DNA from: Shouchella sp047238345
GTDB lineage: Bacteria > Bacillota > Bacilli > Bacillales > Bacillaceae_D
Assembly (NCBI RefSeq): GCF_047238345.1
Contig: NZ_JBDFMQ010000002.1
Location: 62,001 to 126,000 of the forward strand
Direction: 5' to 3'
Length of the DNA stretch: 64,000 nucleotides
Part shown: one piece after another, positions 39,722 through 48,190 of the stretch
Numbering within the stretch: the first letter of the stretch is position 1
How the letters are laid out: each line of letters begins with the position of its first letter
Made by a program: the position numbers and the translations under genes
The notes under the pieces: generated by a model
Seen by the model: only the letters and a program-made list of their open reading frames with translations
Told to the model about the DNA's origin: nothing
Databases searched by the model: none

Positions 39722-40186
39722 TCACTCCTCCCATACTATATACTTGTCGTTTACCAAATTAATATTATCTGATTTGTATTCATAGATCCTATAATTAAAA
39801 GAACCATTACTTATGTTGGTGATAATAAATAATGGTTTAAAACAGTCAGGATATTGTCCACCGAATGAACAAATGGTCTTCACATCCAAATTAGATAAAT
39901 TTAATGATGAATTTTCTGGATGAGTATGCCATGTTCCAAAAAGATAAAATCCTTCTAGAAGCATTTTATTTGTAAACTCTTTAATAAATACATTATCAAA
40001 CTCTATTGAAAACTTTTTCCTTATTGATTTGGGTCCTGCGTCAGATAGTTTAAACAACTTAATAGTGTCCTCATTAAAGCGTCCATAGATTAGTCCGCCA
40101 TCTTCTAGATATTCAGAATTAAAAGTTGCTTTTATAAGGTCGAATTTGAAACTACTGTCGATACGTATTTTTCTTCTCATAATCAT
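39722..40186 (-). CDS. JAMM/MPN+ isopeptidase, Cap3-like
   Basis: The 154 residues carry an intact JAMM zinc site: Glu28 in YLEDGGLIYG, and HTHPENSSLNLSNLD at residues 87-101, exactly HxHP-x7-S-x2-D. In type II CBASS, Cap3 is such a peptidase and reverses conjugation of the CD-NTase C-terminus by Cap2. Here it lies between the E2-E1 gene and the effector gene and probably trims or deconjugates the cyclase. It starts 6 nt after the E2-E1 stop, with GGAGGGT upstream. Confidence 0.85.
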   Translation of the reverse strand: MIMRRKIRIDSSFKFDLIKATFNSEYLEDGGLIYGRFNEDTIKLFKLSDAGPKSIRKKFSIEFDNVFIKEFTNKMLLEGFYLFGTWHTHPENSSLNLSNLDVKTICSFGGQYPDCFKPLFIITNISNGSFNYRIYEYKSDNINLVNDKYIVWEE

Positions 40187-40192
40187 ACCCTC

Positions 40193-41845
40193 CTAGCATG
40201 TACACTTTTTATCCCTATTTAGGTGGCCCATGGTTGGAGAAGCAATAATATCATCAGGTCCCCAAAAGTAAGTATAGTAATTGAAGTTGAAATTATAACT
40301 CTTGCTATAAAATCTAATAATCGATGTTATCTGAGTTGACAAAAAGACTGTTTTCTCCCATTCAGAAATAGTATGAGGGTTTCCACACATGTCATGATTA
40401 TATTTTGGCAAGTTAGCAAGTTTATCTTGTAACATATTATTATACTCTTTTAGTGTAGATTCCCTGTGGGAAAGTAAGAAATAACAATTCAGACAACCAG
40501 TTTCTGGGGTAGTAATTACAATTTCTTGTAAGATATTATATGGAGAAACCCAGGCCCAAATTATAGGTTTATCCCAGTCTTTTAACTCATTAAATGCTAA
40601 ATTGTGAAATTCATTTGTATTCCCTACAGTGACTATTAGTATATCGGATCTATTGCAAAGTTCATCAATAGTAGGAACCCAGCTAATACTAGTATCTACA
40701 CTCCTTAAAAATAATTCTTGTGTTAACCCAATCATTTTGAAATCTCCAATATAATAACCATTCAGTTCATGGTGGCCTAAGTTTTCAGCAGACAATTTCT
40801 CAGTATCATGAAGTATGAGTTCTTTAGTTTGCTTATCGGTCAAAAGCCTAGCCAGGTTGCTGCCTAAAGAACCTGTTCCTAAGAGCCCAACTTTTAATGG
40901 TATTCCAACTGGCCTAGAAGGAGCAGTTTCAATTTTTAGAGGGTGGGCCCTGAAATTTTCATCTCCTTTTAAATAAGCTTTATTAGTTATAAAAGAAACA
41001 GTTTCTAAATTCCCCGTAACTCCTCTATAAGTTATTAAAAACGGAAATATTTTTTGTCTGTTGGAAAGCTCTTTTAGGTAGCTGTGGAAATTTTCACGAA
41101 CACTCATTAAAAGTTGATAGAATGTAGTAAAAGAAAATGAACTAGGTAGCTTTATAGTTATGAAATTAGAAGTCATTATTTTGTTATTTCCAAATAGAAT
41201 GGCTTTTAGTTTGATTAGCATTTTATCATTAACTAATGGTATATAAGTATAGGTCTTCTCAAAATCAATATCTTCTAAAGAAAAATCAGTCCCAACTTCT
41301 TTTCTCGATTTTTTTCCATTCTTATGTATATAAGAAGAGTGTACAACTTTAATTGTAAAAACTTTTTTAGTTGTTAAACCTGAGAAAATATCCTTAGTGA
41401 GAATTATATTTGATTGGCTCATTTGTGGAGTTAAACGCCAACCCAATAAGTCATCTTCTACAGGCCAAGTATTATTAACATTATTCTTGAGCCAGCTGAA
41501 AATACGCTGGTAAATAAATTTTGCATCATGCTCAGGTTTTGCTATCCAATTATGTAAACAGCAAATAATAAAAGAACTCTCCTTAGGGTTATCCGTTTTA
41601 CCCCATTCATCTATATGTTTCCAATGCTTAGGTATGTCTCTAAATAATTTGTTACTTTCTATAAAGGAAATTAACTCTATATTTGGCGCTTTAAAAGGAA
41701 GATGAGTTGTATTTATACTAACATTAATGTAATTACCGTTTATATCGCCTTCTTTGGGGACTCTTCCTTGAAATTTATTATCTCTTACTTTCTTGAAGCC
41801 AATCTGAGTGAAATCGGCTTCAAGAGTTGAAAAATAATTATCCAT
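40193..41845 (-). CDS. E2-E1 fusion (Cap2-like ubiquitin-type conjugation enzyme)
   Basis: The 550 residues show an E2-like N-terminal region (about 1-150, candidate cysteines C95-C96 in FIICCLHNW), a linker, and a C-terminal ThiF/E1 adenylation domain: KVGLLGTGSLGSNLARLL (GTGSLG 323-328), ILHDTEKLSAENLGHHEL, IVTVGNT. Zinc-type pairs GCLNC (451-454) and CTC at the end (548-550) frame Cys487 in HDMCGNP, a candidate E1 catalytic cysteine. In CBASS, Cap2 attaches the CD-NTase C-terminal glycine to targets. The only plausible donor here is the cyclase encoded upstream, whose end it overlaps by 8 nt. Confidence 0.85.
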   Translation of the reverse strand: MDNYFSTLEADFTQIGFKKVRDNKFQGRVPKEGDINGNYINVSINTTHLPFKAPNIELISFIESNKLFRDIPKHWKHIDEWGKTDNPKESSFIICCLHNWIAKPEHDAKFIYQRIFSWLKNNVNNTWPVEDDLLGWRLTPQMSQSNIILTKDIFSGLTTKKVFTIKVVHSSYIHKNGKKSRKEVGTDFSLEDIDFEKTYTYIPLVNDKMLIKLKAILFGNNKIMTSNFITIKLPSSFSFTTFYQLLMSVRENFHSYLKELSNRQKIFPFLITYRGVTGNLETVSFITNKAYLKGDENFRAHPLKIETAPSRPVGIPLKVGLLGTGSLGSNLARLLTDKQTKELILHDTEKLSAENLGHHELNGYYIGDFKMIGLTQELFLRSVDTSISWVPTIDELCNRSDILIVTVGNTNEFHNLAFNELKDWDKPIIWAWVSPYNILQEIVITTPETGCLNCYFLLSHRESTLKEYNNMLQDKLANLPKYNHDMCGNPHTISEWEKTVFLSTQITSIIRFYSKSYNFNFNYYTYFWGPDDIIASPTMGHLNRDKKCTC

Positions 41846-42905
41846 GTTTTATGCTATCCTGTCTATCGTTAACTGTATCTATACTAGCTTTTTTCATTTC
41901 ATCAGATTCGATATAAATATCACATAGACTAGCTACATCTTCTAGAGTCAGGCAAGTACTTTTATAGTCGTTACAATCAAGGAAGTAGAATCCTCTAGAA
42001 ATAGTTACCCCAAACATTGTCCTAGAGTAGTCGTCAACTTTTGGAATATCTATCTCTTCTTTAAATTGCATGAGATTTTGGTACTTTTCTCCTAACATTA
42101 ATATACGTCCATATTTAGGTGACGCATCGAGCTTACCTTTGGCTTGTTGATATCTACTCAATAGCTTAGCGGAGAAATCAATCTCAAAGGAAGTTGCTTT
42201 AACCTCCCCAATAGCTTTCCCATTGACTATTAATCCTTGAACATTTATTAATGTATTCGGAGAATATTCTATTCCAACTTTAATATCTAATAGGTTATCG
42301 TGGTGTGTAGTATCAATTTTTTTGGATAACAGAAGTTTTTTTAAGTTTTCGTTTAGAATGTCAGTGCTCTCTAAAATTCTTTGAGCTAAAAGAAAAGCTC
42401 TTGCACCTATCGACCATTCGTCTTCATCATATGCTTGAGTACCACCAAATAATATCATTAAACCATCTCCTGTAATGGAGTGTATATGTCCCTGGTAGTA
42501 TCGTGCTAGTTTCATCCAAGTTGATATTGCATCCTGTTTAAGGTTTGCAATTTCTTCGATAGATTCTCCTTTTTCCTCATTAATAAATAATGCTCGTTTT
42601 GTGAAGTTTCTTAAATCAATAAAGAGGGAAGCAATCTTTGTATCTTTGATTCTATTTTGGTCCTTATAAAAGTCTTCCTCTGTATTAATATTTTCTAATA
42701 AATATTCATAATCAGAGTGACCTCCAATTAAAAAATCTTCCTCCAATTCTTCAGAAATAATCTTTTCTATTTCTTTTTCTTGTACAGTACTTTCATGACT
42801 TTTAAAAACTTGCTCTGTCTCTAATAAAACTTTAAGTGGATTGTAAGATAGTTGGTATTGTGCATTTTCTCGTACAATTTTTTTATAATTGGTTTTTCTT
42901 AGCAT
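41838..42905 (-). CDS. Class III nucleotide cyclase (PycC-like) ending in glycine
   Basis: A 355-residue protein. The cyclase domain starts near residue 88: ASLFIDLRNFTKRALF (first metal Asp) and HSITGDGLMILFGG (second metal Asp in GDG), then IKVGIEYSPNTLINVQGLIV. The N-terminal 85 residues are helical and charged. No HAMP, membrane or receiver domain is present, unlike housekeeping adenylate cyclases but like Pycsar PycC. The last residues are RQDSIKHG, a free C-terminal glycine as Cap2 substrates require. ATG 42905, with GGAGG 8 nt upstream, is first in the operon. Confidence 0.85.
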   Translation of the reverse strand: MLRKTNYKKIVRENAQYQLSYNPLKVLLETEQVFKSHESTVQEKEIEKIISEELEEDFLIGGHSDYEYLLENINTEEDFYKDQNRIKDTKIASLFIDLRNFTKRALFINEEKGESIEEIANLKQDAISTWMKLARYYQGHIHSITGDGLMILFGGTQAYDEDEWSIGARAFLLAQRILESTDILNENLKKLLLSKKIDTTHHDNLLDIKVGIEYSPNTLINVQGLIVNGKAIGEVKATSFEIDFSAKLLSRYQQAKGKLDASPKYGRILMLGEKYQNLMQFKEEIDIPKVDDYSRTMFGVTISRGFYFLDCNDYKSTCLTLEDVASLCDIYIESDEMKKASIDTVNDRQDSIKHG

Positions 42906-43041
42906 GTAGTTAACCTCCAATTTAAATCTCTTAAAGATATTATACTTTAATTATATCACTCCTTTACCAATTCATGGATTAATTTACATAAGAAATTTAA
43001 ATCGAATTATACTATTGAGATAATTTATTAGGGAACCGTCA

Positions 43042-43085
43042 AGAATTTCTGATAATGATTTAAAGTAATCATTATCAGAAATTCT
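43042..43085. terminator. Perfect 19-bp stem hairpin
   Basis: AGAATTTCTGATAATGATT (43042-43060) pairs without mismatch with AATCATTATCAGAAATTCT (43067-43085), loop TAAAGT. It separates the minus-strand membrane-protein gene (ends 43192) from the defence operon (starts 42905). It could be a terminator for the former or a regulatory palindrome for the latter. The remaining bases of 42906-43191 show no gene. Confidence 0.55.
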
Positions 43086-43191
43086 CTTTTATACCAACAA
43101 TCTTTAAAATTTCAGGACATAGATCATTTTCTTTAAACATAAAAACCTCCAAATTAGAAGTTTAATTGATAATGCTGAAAAAAGTTTTAAT

Positions 43192-44469
43192 TCAAGTATT
43201 ATTCCTGTTTTGCTTTTCTTTCTTTGCAAGGTTTAGTAAAAGAATTAATTCTTTCCTTATACTTTTATAATTACTATCACTTAACAGGGAACAAAAAATA
43301 ATTATTGTTATTCCAAGTAATAGAAGTAATAACGATAACCTTATATCTAAACTATAAATCTCTGATGAACCTTCTGGTAATAAGGATACAATTATTGCAA
43401 GAATTATTGCAATGAAACTTAAGTAATTACCGAGAAAGGATTTATAGTGTTCCAAATAACTAGGTATTAATTCTAACATTGCACTGATGGTATCCGAGTG
43501 AATCTCTTCTAAAATGATTATTATTCTTTTCCTTCCTAGGCTTTTTGCCGCTTTTGTTAAGTGCTTTATTTCTTTGTAACTCAGATTCAACTCTTTTCGT
43601 TCTAAAACAAGTAGAGAATACTTAAACGAATCTTCATAATCTGTACTTTCTCGTATATTCTCGCGCCTTTGTATTTTATTGTTATCTGTCTCGCACTTCC
43701 CATTTATATTGATGATATCCTCCATGTGATAGTTGTTCACTAAGTGATGACGGAGAACTAGTTGTAGCGTTTTATAGGTTCTTTCTGCGTATGGTGATGC
43801 ATAGATAGACACGAATAAATACGCAATTGTAAAAAATGCGAAGAAACTAATGAGTATTATTGAAAATATTTGATTTAAAAAACTACTAATTTCACTCGTT
43901 TCTGTATCTATATTAAAGGCAACCAACAACACAACATTTGTTAATAGAACTGGTAGAGCAATTACGGATCCCGTAGAAGCCAAATAAATTAAAGCTTTTA
44001 TAGAATACCTCTCTTTATTTACAATTTTCTCTTCCATATAAGGCAACAGAATAAATTCTATCTGTTCTGGGCTTACTTTATTTTTCTTCAACCATTGATT
44101 GATGCTTGAAAAAGCAATGTAATCTCTAATTTCTTGAAGGTTATTGTTATATTTTTCGGAATATAACTTTCTGATTTCCATTCTGATTAACTTGAAGAAT
44201 CCTATAATTGCAAAAGGAATAGCTACACAGCTTATAAGAATGAGTGTAGAAAGATGATCCCAATTAGCTTTGGGTAATAACAAACCTATAGTTAGTAAAC
44301 CAATCATTATACAAAATCCAATTATAAAATACTTACTTAATACGAGATTTTTTTTATTTTGTTCATTTTGGTTAAATAATTCATAATCACCTTTTATAAT
44401 TAAATTAAACCAACTCAGTCGGCGCTGTAACCTTGACGTGAATATGTCTAAATCTCTTATTAAATGCAA
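43192..44469 (-). CDS. Multi-pass membrane protein of unknown function, 425 aa
   Basis: Six membrane segments come in three pairs (about 46-66/75-95, 163-187/204-226, 350-366/378-396). Cytoplasmic parts between them include a charged region (about 250-345) with YEDSFKYSLLVLERKELNLS and SLGRKRIIIILEEIHSDTIS. TTG 44469 is the start, with AGGTGG 8 nt upstream. It lies directly upstream of the cyclase operon on the same strand but is separated by a strong hairpin. It may be another defence effector or unrelated cargo. No family recognised. Confidence 0.6.
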   Translation of the reverse strand: MHLIRDLDIFTSRLQRRLSWFNLIIKGDYELFNQNEQNKKNLVLSKYFIIGFCIMIGLLTIGLLLPKANWDHLSTLILISCVAIPFAIIGFFKLIRMEIRKLYSEKYNNNLQEIRDYIAFSSINQWLKKNKVSPEQIEFILLPYMEEKIVNKERYSIKALIYLASTGSVIALPVLLTNVVLLVAFNIDTETSEISSFLNQIFSIILISFFAFFTIAYLFVSIYASPYAERTYKTLQLVLRHHLVNNYHMEDIININGKCETDNNKIQRRENIRESTDYEDSFKYSLLVLERKELNLSYKEIKHLTKAAKSLGRKRIIIILEEIHSDTISAMLELIPSYLEHYKSFLGNYLSFIAIILAIIVSLLPEGSSEIYSLDIRLSLLLLLLGITIIIFCSLLSDSNYKSIRKELILLLNLAKKEKQNRNNT

Positions 44470-44570
44470 TACAATCCCACCTAAAAAATTTATTCGAAAT
44501 TATTATAGATAAAAACACCATAAAACCAGATATTTTCTCGTAATTTTTCATCTTACTTTAATGTTACTGT

Positions 44571-44726
44571 TTATATTATCCAAGATTCTCTTATTTCGCC
44601 AATGCTTTCTAACAAAGAAGATTCATGGTTAATTGAGAGAGTGTTAACACTTGCAACATCCACTTGTTCAATTTGCTTTTTCTCTCATTGTTCTTTCAAA
44701 CGTTCTCCTAGCATGGAACGTTTCAT
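44571..44726 (-). pseudogene. XRE-type repressor remnant with nonsense codon
   Basis: From ATG 44726 the frame reads MKRSMLGERLKEQ, stop, EKKQIEQVDVASVNTLSINH and on to TAA 44571. LGERLKExREKKxxxQxDVA is the start of an HTH_3 repressor. The TGA replaces the expected Arg codon, and the recognition helix is degraded. AGGTGA lies upstream. A repressor gene formerly at the edge of the island. Confidence 0.55.
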
Positions 44727-45061
44727 TACCAGTTCACCTAACGCTTACGTCTATTCTAAATTAATATTTAGAGTATGTTGAACCTTTATAACTTTGAATA
44801 GCAATATCTATTTGTTCTTCAATCTGGACTAATAACGGAAATATGTGGAATTACAAAGTAAAATATATTAATAGAAAAATTAACTTTGACTACTGAATCA
44901 TTGAGTGGGATAGAACTTGAACGTTTTTAATTCAGCTTACACAAGCCGAAAAAATCAAGAGATACAGCGTGTACGACCTTAATAACCCTTGCGGTTTTTT
45001 ATACGATAACATTTAAAAATGGGGTTGAAGTATTTAGCTTTTAGCACGAAGGATATGGTCG
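44727..45061. other. Intergenic, no supported gene
   Basis: A short minus-strand frame ending at about 44760 (EEQIDIAIQSYKGSTYSKY) looks protein-like but has no start signal, and may be the tail of a further remnant. Nothing else is recognised. Confidence 0.3.
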
Positions 45062-45241
45062 TTGTTTGGATTTATAGGTTTAATCGTAGTGATGACTTGT
45101 GTTTTCACAGAATCAATTTTGTTGGATATCGCCTTTAATTTTTCTGTTGTCTTAACGTTTACCTTTTTAGCCGCTAACATGTTTTACGAGAGCAAGAGAG
45201 CAGAAGATGGCGAATTGCCATCATTGGGCTTTGCGTTCTGA
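45062..45241 (+). CDS. Small two-helix membrane protein, 59 aa
   Basis: TTG 45062 follows GAAGGA. The frame gives two hydrophobic segments (about 2-18 and 24-40) and a polar end (YESKRAEDGELPSLGFAF), a common layout of Bacillus small membrane proteins. A terminator-like hairpin (AAGACC with GGTCTT then TTTTT, 45288-45313) follows. The TTG start and modest ribosome site keep confidence low. Confidence 0.4.
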   Translation: MFGFIGLIVVMTCVFTESILLDIAFNFSVVLTFTFLAANMFYESKRAEDGELPSLGFAF

Positions 45242-45287
45242 TATTTTTTTATTGAAGGTATCATGAATTTATTATCCGCCTTCTGAA

Positions 45288-45313
45288 GACCTGCATATGA
45301 GTGGGTCTTTTTT
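45288..45313 (+). terminator. Terminator after small membrane gene
   Basis: AAGACC pairs with GGTCTT around an 11-13 nt loop and runs into TTTTTT. The stem is short. The stretch 45314-45799 holds no supported gene. Confidence 0.5.
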
Positions 45314-45799
45314 ATATACAAGTCTTCAGTTTAATGCATGAAACCAATGACGCCAAGGAAGAAAGGTTTGGTTCTCTTATTACGAGATAAACAAATTATT
45401 TGTGAGAAGACTTAAACACAAACACAATGAATTTCATAAGTTGTCCAATCAGAAAAGACCAGATGAATGAGGCCGTAACAAGTATCATTAAATCGATTGT
45501 AGTTATTTAATGTGCAGATAGAAAAGTAATAATAAGATAAAAAAGTTCTAATTAAGTAAACGCTAGACATTAATAATAAAAACTGGCGCTTGTTAGATAG
45601 ATGAGTTAATCAACAAACTATAGCAGGCAAGATTTTTCTACAGTCATCAACTTGTACCTGTGGATTTTACGATTCTTATTTTCTAAAGAAACTTTAGGTA
45701 AATGAAATTAGTTTTCTAGGTTCAAAAGAATTTTCTCATTATTTTGCTAAGGAAGAAGGTTAGTTAAATAATTATATTTTTTCAAAAAATATACAGGGA

Positions 45800-45925
45800 C
45801 ATACATTGAGGTTTGTGGAGTAAATATTTCGCCAAATTGCTTTAGGAATTTCATAGAATATGCTCGTGCTGTTCTAGTAATTGAACGGCACGAGGGTGCG
45901 CTTGTTTCCATTTTTCCACAAAGGC
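45800..45925 (-). pseudogene. IS256-family (mutator-type) transposase remnant
   Basis: The minus strand reads AFVEKWKQAHPRAVQLLEQH, and after a frame change YEIPKAIWRNIYSTNLNV. These match the end region of mutator transposases (EKWxxxYPxxVxxLxxx ... FYxFPxxIRRxIYTTN). Only about 40 residues survive, with a frameshift. It marks past insertion at the edge of the defence island. Confidence 0.65.
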
Positions 45926-45965
45926 ATTAATGTAATAAGTTTTTATTGAAAAAGCTCACTCATTT

Positions 45966-46196
45966 TCACACCTGAATTCTGTGATAACGATTGGAATTAA
46001 AGAAAATGCTTACGGAAATTAATGGGGTTAAGAACAAATAAAAGCCCGCCATTACATAAAAAATGTGTTGTAAGAAAAAGAAAACGATATAGGGAATAAC
46101 AATTAACACGGATAGTGCAATTAATAGAAGTAGATTTACTTTCTCGCTCTTTTCTGTTTTTACTAAACGCTTTAATAAATCCAATTGATTAAACAA
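45966..46196 (-). CDS. Small two-helix membrane protein, 76 aa
   Basis: A short N-terminal basic helix (DLLKRLVKTEKSEKV) is followed by two membrane segments (about 22-42 and 45-66). TTG 46196 is in frame right after GAAAGGA but is spaced too closely; TTG 46184 is another start option. Standing alone between the IS256 remnant and zinc-finger membrane genes. No family recognised. Confidence 0.45.
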   Translation of the reverse strand: MFNQLDLLKRLVKTEKSEKVNLLLLIALSVLIVIPYIVFFFLQHIFYVMAGFYLFLTPLISVSIFFNSNRYHRIQV

Positions 46197-46547
46197 ATCC
46201 TTTCTCTCTACTACTCAGCTTTAATTCGATCGATGTTACTCAGGGGAAGCCAAGGTTTCATTTACTTTCCTCAATTTATTTTCATTGTACCAAAGGTCAA
46301 AGTTAGGTGATAGGTGTGTGTGATAAATCCAAATGTCTCTCACAGCGCAAGACAGTGTGTCCATTACCGATTAAAAGAAAGATAGTTGTAAGAATAATTA
46401 GCTAAAATTAGAGTGGGTGCTTTCCATAATGATAAACTCAATTCCCACACAAGGGTCAAAAGGGGTAAACTAAGAAATAGAAATGTGCTGAAAATATAAC
46501 AGGTGAATTCTCTTATAAGTTAAAGAATGAAAAGGGGAGTTATAGAA
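46197..46547. other. Intergenic between divergent small genes
   Basis: No gene seen. It ends with AAAGGGGAG (about 46530-46538), the ribosome site for the gene at 46548. Minor hairpins only. Confidence 0.3.
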
Positions 46548-46821
46548 ATGAGGAAAAAAATGTGTTAGGTGTGACTACGAAATGTCGCGTTTACGTGCAA
46601 TGAGGAGACTTATAAATAGGGTTTCATGTCCATCTTGCGGACATAGCAACAAAGTCTCGACGGCAATCACAACTACATTCTGGCTGTTAGTGGTTATTAC
46701 GATCTTCACCCAGTACATGTTAGAAATTGAGCAATTGACCATCACAACCACTCTTCTAATTTCTACGTTCATCTTAATTGTGTTGGATGTGTTGACTTTT
46801 AATGTTAAACAAGAACAATGA
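46548..46821 (+). pseudogene. CXXC zinc-finger small membrane protein, frameshifted at an A7 run
   Basis: ATG 46548 follows AAAGGGGAG at normal spacing and starts MRKK, but a run of seven A (46554-46560) shifts into a stop. With six A the frame reads KKCVRCDYEMSRLRAMRRLI, then CPSCGHSNK and two membrane segments to TAA 46821. That is the layout of the TIGR04104 (cxxc_20_cxxc) family: two CXXC knuckles about 20 residues apart, then membrane helices. The open frame from ATG 46582 lacks the first knuckle. A slippage-type change, reversible in principle, is the likely cause. Confidence 0.6.
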
Positions 46822-46921
46822 TATTTTTAATGAAAACGGATAAATCAATTATTGATTCCTACCTCGGGAAAATTTACAATATTTGTAGTTCTTTTATTGA
46901 AATAGGGTAGGTGATTTGAGA

Positions 46922-47179
46922 ATGAATAATACTTCGTACAATACATGTGGGTGTGAACGCTCGCGTTTTACCACAATGAAAAGGGTGTTTTTCTTAGGTA
47001 GGTGTTCATCCTGTGGGGAACGCCATCAAAAGACTTCTCTTACAAGCAGAATAAGGGTTTTATTGTTAATGGTACTGACAATTGTAACCATGCATTTCTT
47101 TAGTATTGAGCAGATGTATATTACAGTGGTAGCACTAGGATTTTTATTTGCAATTATAGCTATAGGTAATAAGGAATAA
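46922..47179 (+). CDS. CXXC zinc-finger small membrane protein (TIGR04104-like), 85 aa
   Basis: A paralogue of the gene just upstream: NTCGCERSRFTTMKRVFFLG, RCSSCGERHQKTSL, then two membrane helices (about 45-61 and 65-81). The first knuckle is CxC rather than CxxC. TAGGTGAT, 6 nt before ATG 46922, sets the start; TTG 46916 is in frame. The tandem arrangement suggests local duplication. Function of the family is not known. Confidence 0.65.
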   Translation: MNNTSYNTCGCERSRFTTMKRVFFLGRCSSCGERHQKTSLTSRIRVLLLMVLTIVTMHFFSIEQMYITVVALGFLFAIIAIGNKE

Positions 47180-47255
47180 GTGGATAGAATTGAGAGATTT
47201 CGCAGTAGAAAACTGTTAAATGATAAAGACTTTACATAAAGGAATGGACACTACG

Positions 47256-47831
47256 ATGATAAGAAACATACCTGGTTTAGCCCTAATTATCCTAATTTTA
47301 TCCGCCTGTACCGGTGAGGGGGTAAATAAAAGCCCCGTAATCGGAGACACGTTTGAAGTTTTTGAAAAGAAGTATGGGGATGCGCGCATTCAAGAGAATG
47401 ACTACCGAAGTTTTACTGCATACTTTGACAGTAACAGCCTTACTGTAATGTTTAATCTAGGTATGGAAGAAGAAGGAGTCTCCTCAGCATATTGGATTAG
47501 TGGCCACCTTCATAATACTAAATCAATTAGTGAGGTTCTTGATGAGATAGACCGACTTTATATACCCTCGAACTACAGTTATGGAGGGCCGTCATGCAAT
47601 CAACAACTTCAGAATGAGGGTACGGAATTTTTTAACGAGAGATTAGGTTTTTATTTTGTTAATGAAACGGATGAATATAATTACGGCATTCGAGTCGATT
47701 TAATTGCTAATGCTGATGATGGCAGTATATCTCAAAGCGTAGCAGTTCAAGATGAGATAGGAACCATTAATGAGAATACGTATGATTGTGAACTAGAAGT
47801 GAATGAAAGAATAAATGTAGGGGACCTTTAA
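47256..47831 (+). CDS. Lipoprotein of unknown function
   Basis: From ATG 47256 the product has 191 residues with a lipoprotein signal peptide (MIRNIPGLALIILILSAC, lipobox LSAC, Cys about 18). The mature part is acidic and soluble (VIGDTFEVFEKKYGDARIQE) with one internal cysteine pair (PSCNQ, YDCELEV). It is probably lipid-anchored outside the membrane. AAAGGA lies 12 nt before 47256; an in-frame ATG at 47220 lacks a ribosome site. No neighbour gives a role. Confidence 0.65.
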   Translation: MIRNIPGLALIILILSACTGEGVNKSPVIGDTFEVFEKKYGDARIQENDYRSFTAYFDSNSLTVMFNLGMEEEGVSSAYWISGHLHNTKSISEVLDEIDRLYIPSNYSYGGPSCNQQLQNEGTEFFNERLGFYFVNETDEYNYGIRVDLIANADDGSISQSVAVQDEIGTINENTYDCELEVNERINVGDL

Positions 47832-48048
47832 AGATTGAATTCCAAGGCAACGATTCTGGTCACGCCATCTGCTGAGCCCGTCACCACTGCTCTTATTTTC
47901 ACAACGCATCCATCGCTCCAAACTATATCGGTATAGGAAGAAAACATAAGGTCCTTATTGTATATATGGTAATATGAGTTGCATGGGAAAACATGTTAAT
48001 TCTTATCTACACGTTGCTAAATAACGAACATACAAAGGTGGAGTAGAC
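47832..48048. other. Intergenic, no gene seen
   Basis: It ends in AAAGGTGGAG (48034-48043), the ribosome site of the following peptide gene. No stable terminator found after the lipoprotein gene. Confidence 0.3.
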
Positions 48049-48168
48049 TTGAATTTCTTAATTGACTTAGAACGCTCTATCGAGACCGATAGAACCCATT
48101 ACTGGAAGCCGAATCGGTTAGGCTACGTTGCCGCTTATAGAACAATAGAGAAAGTTAAATTTAGATGA
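48049..48168 (+). CDS. Possible 39-aa peptide
   Basis: TTG 48049 is spaced 5 nt from the strong AAAGGTGGAG. The product (LNFLIDLERSIETDRTHYWK, PNRLGYVAAYRTIEKVKFR) is basic and soluble. A complete small gene is plausible from its ribosome site; no homologue is recognised. Confidence 0.35.
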   Translation: MNFLIDLERSIETDRTHYWKPNRLGYVAAYRTIEKVKFR

Positions 48169-48190
48169 ACGGGGCTAACTCTAGATTTCG

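Noticed and set aside
38706..42905. Classical type II CBASS
   Set aside because: No CD-NTase is present; the signal enzyme has class III cyclase motifs (D-x-x-N-F and GDG), not the GS-x10-DxD of CD-NTases.
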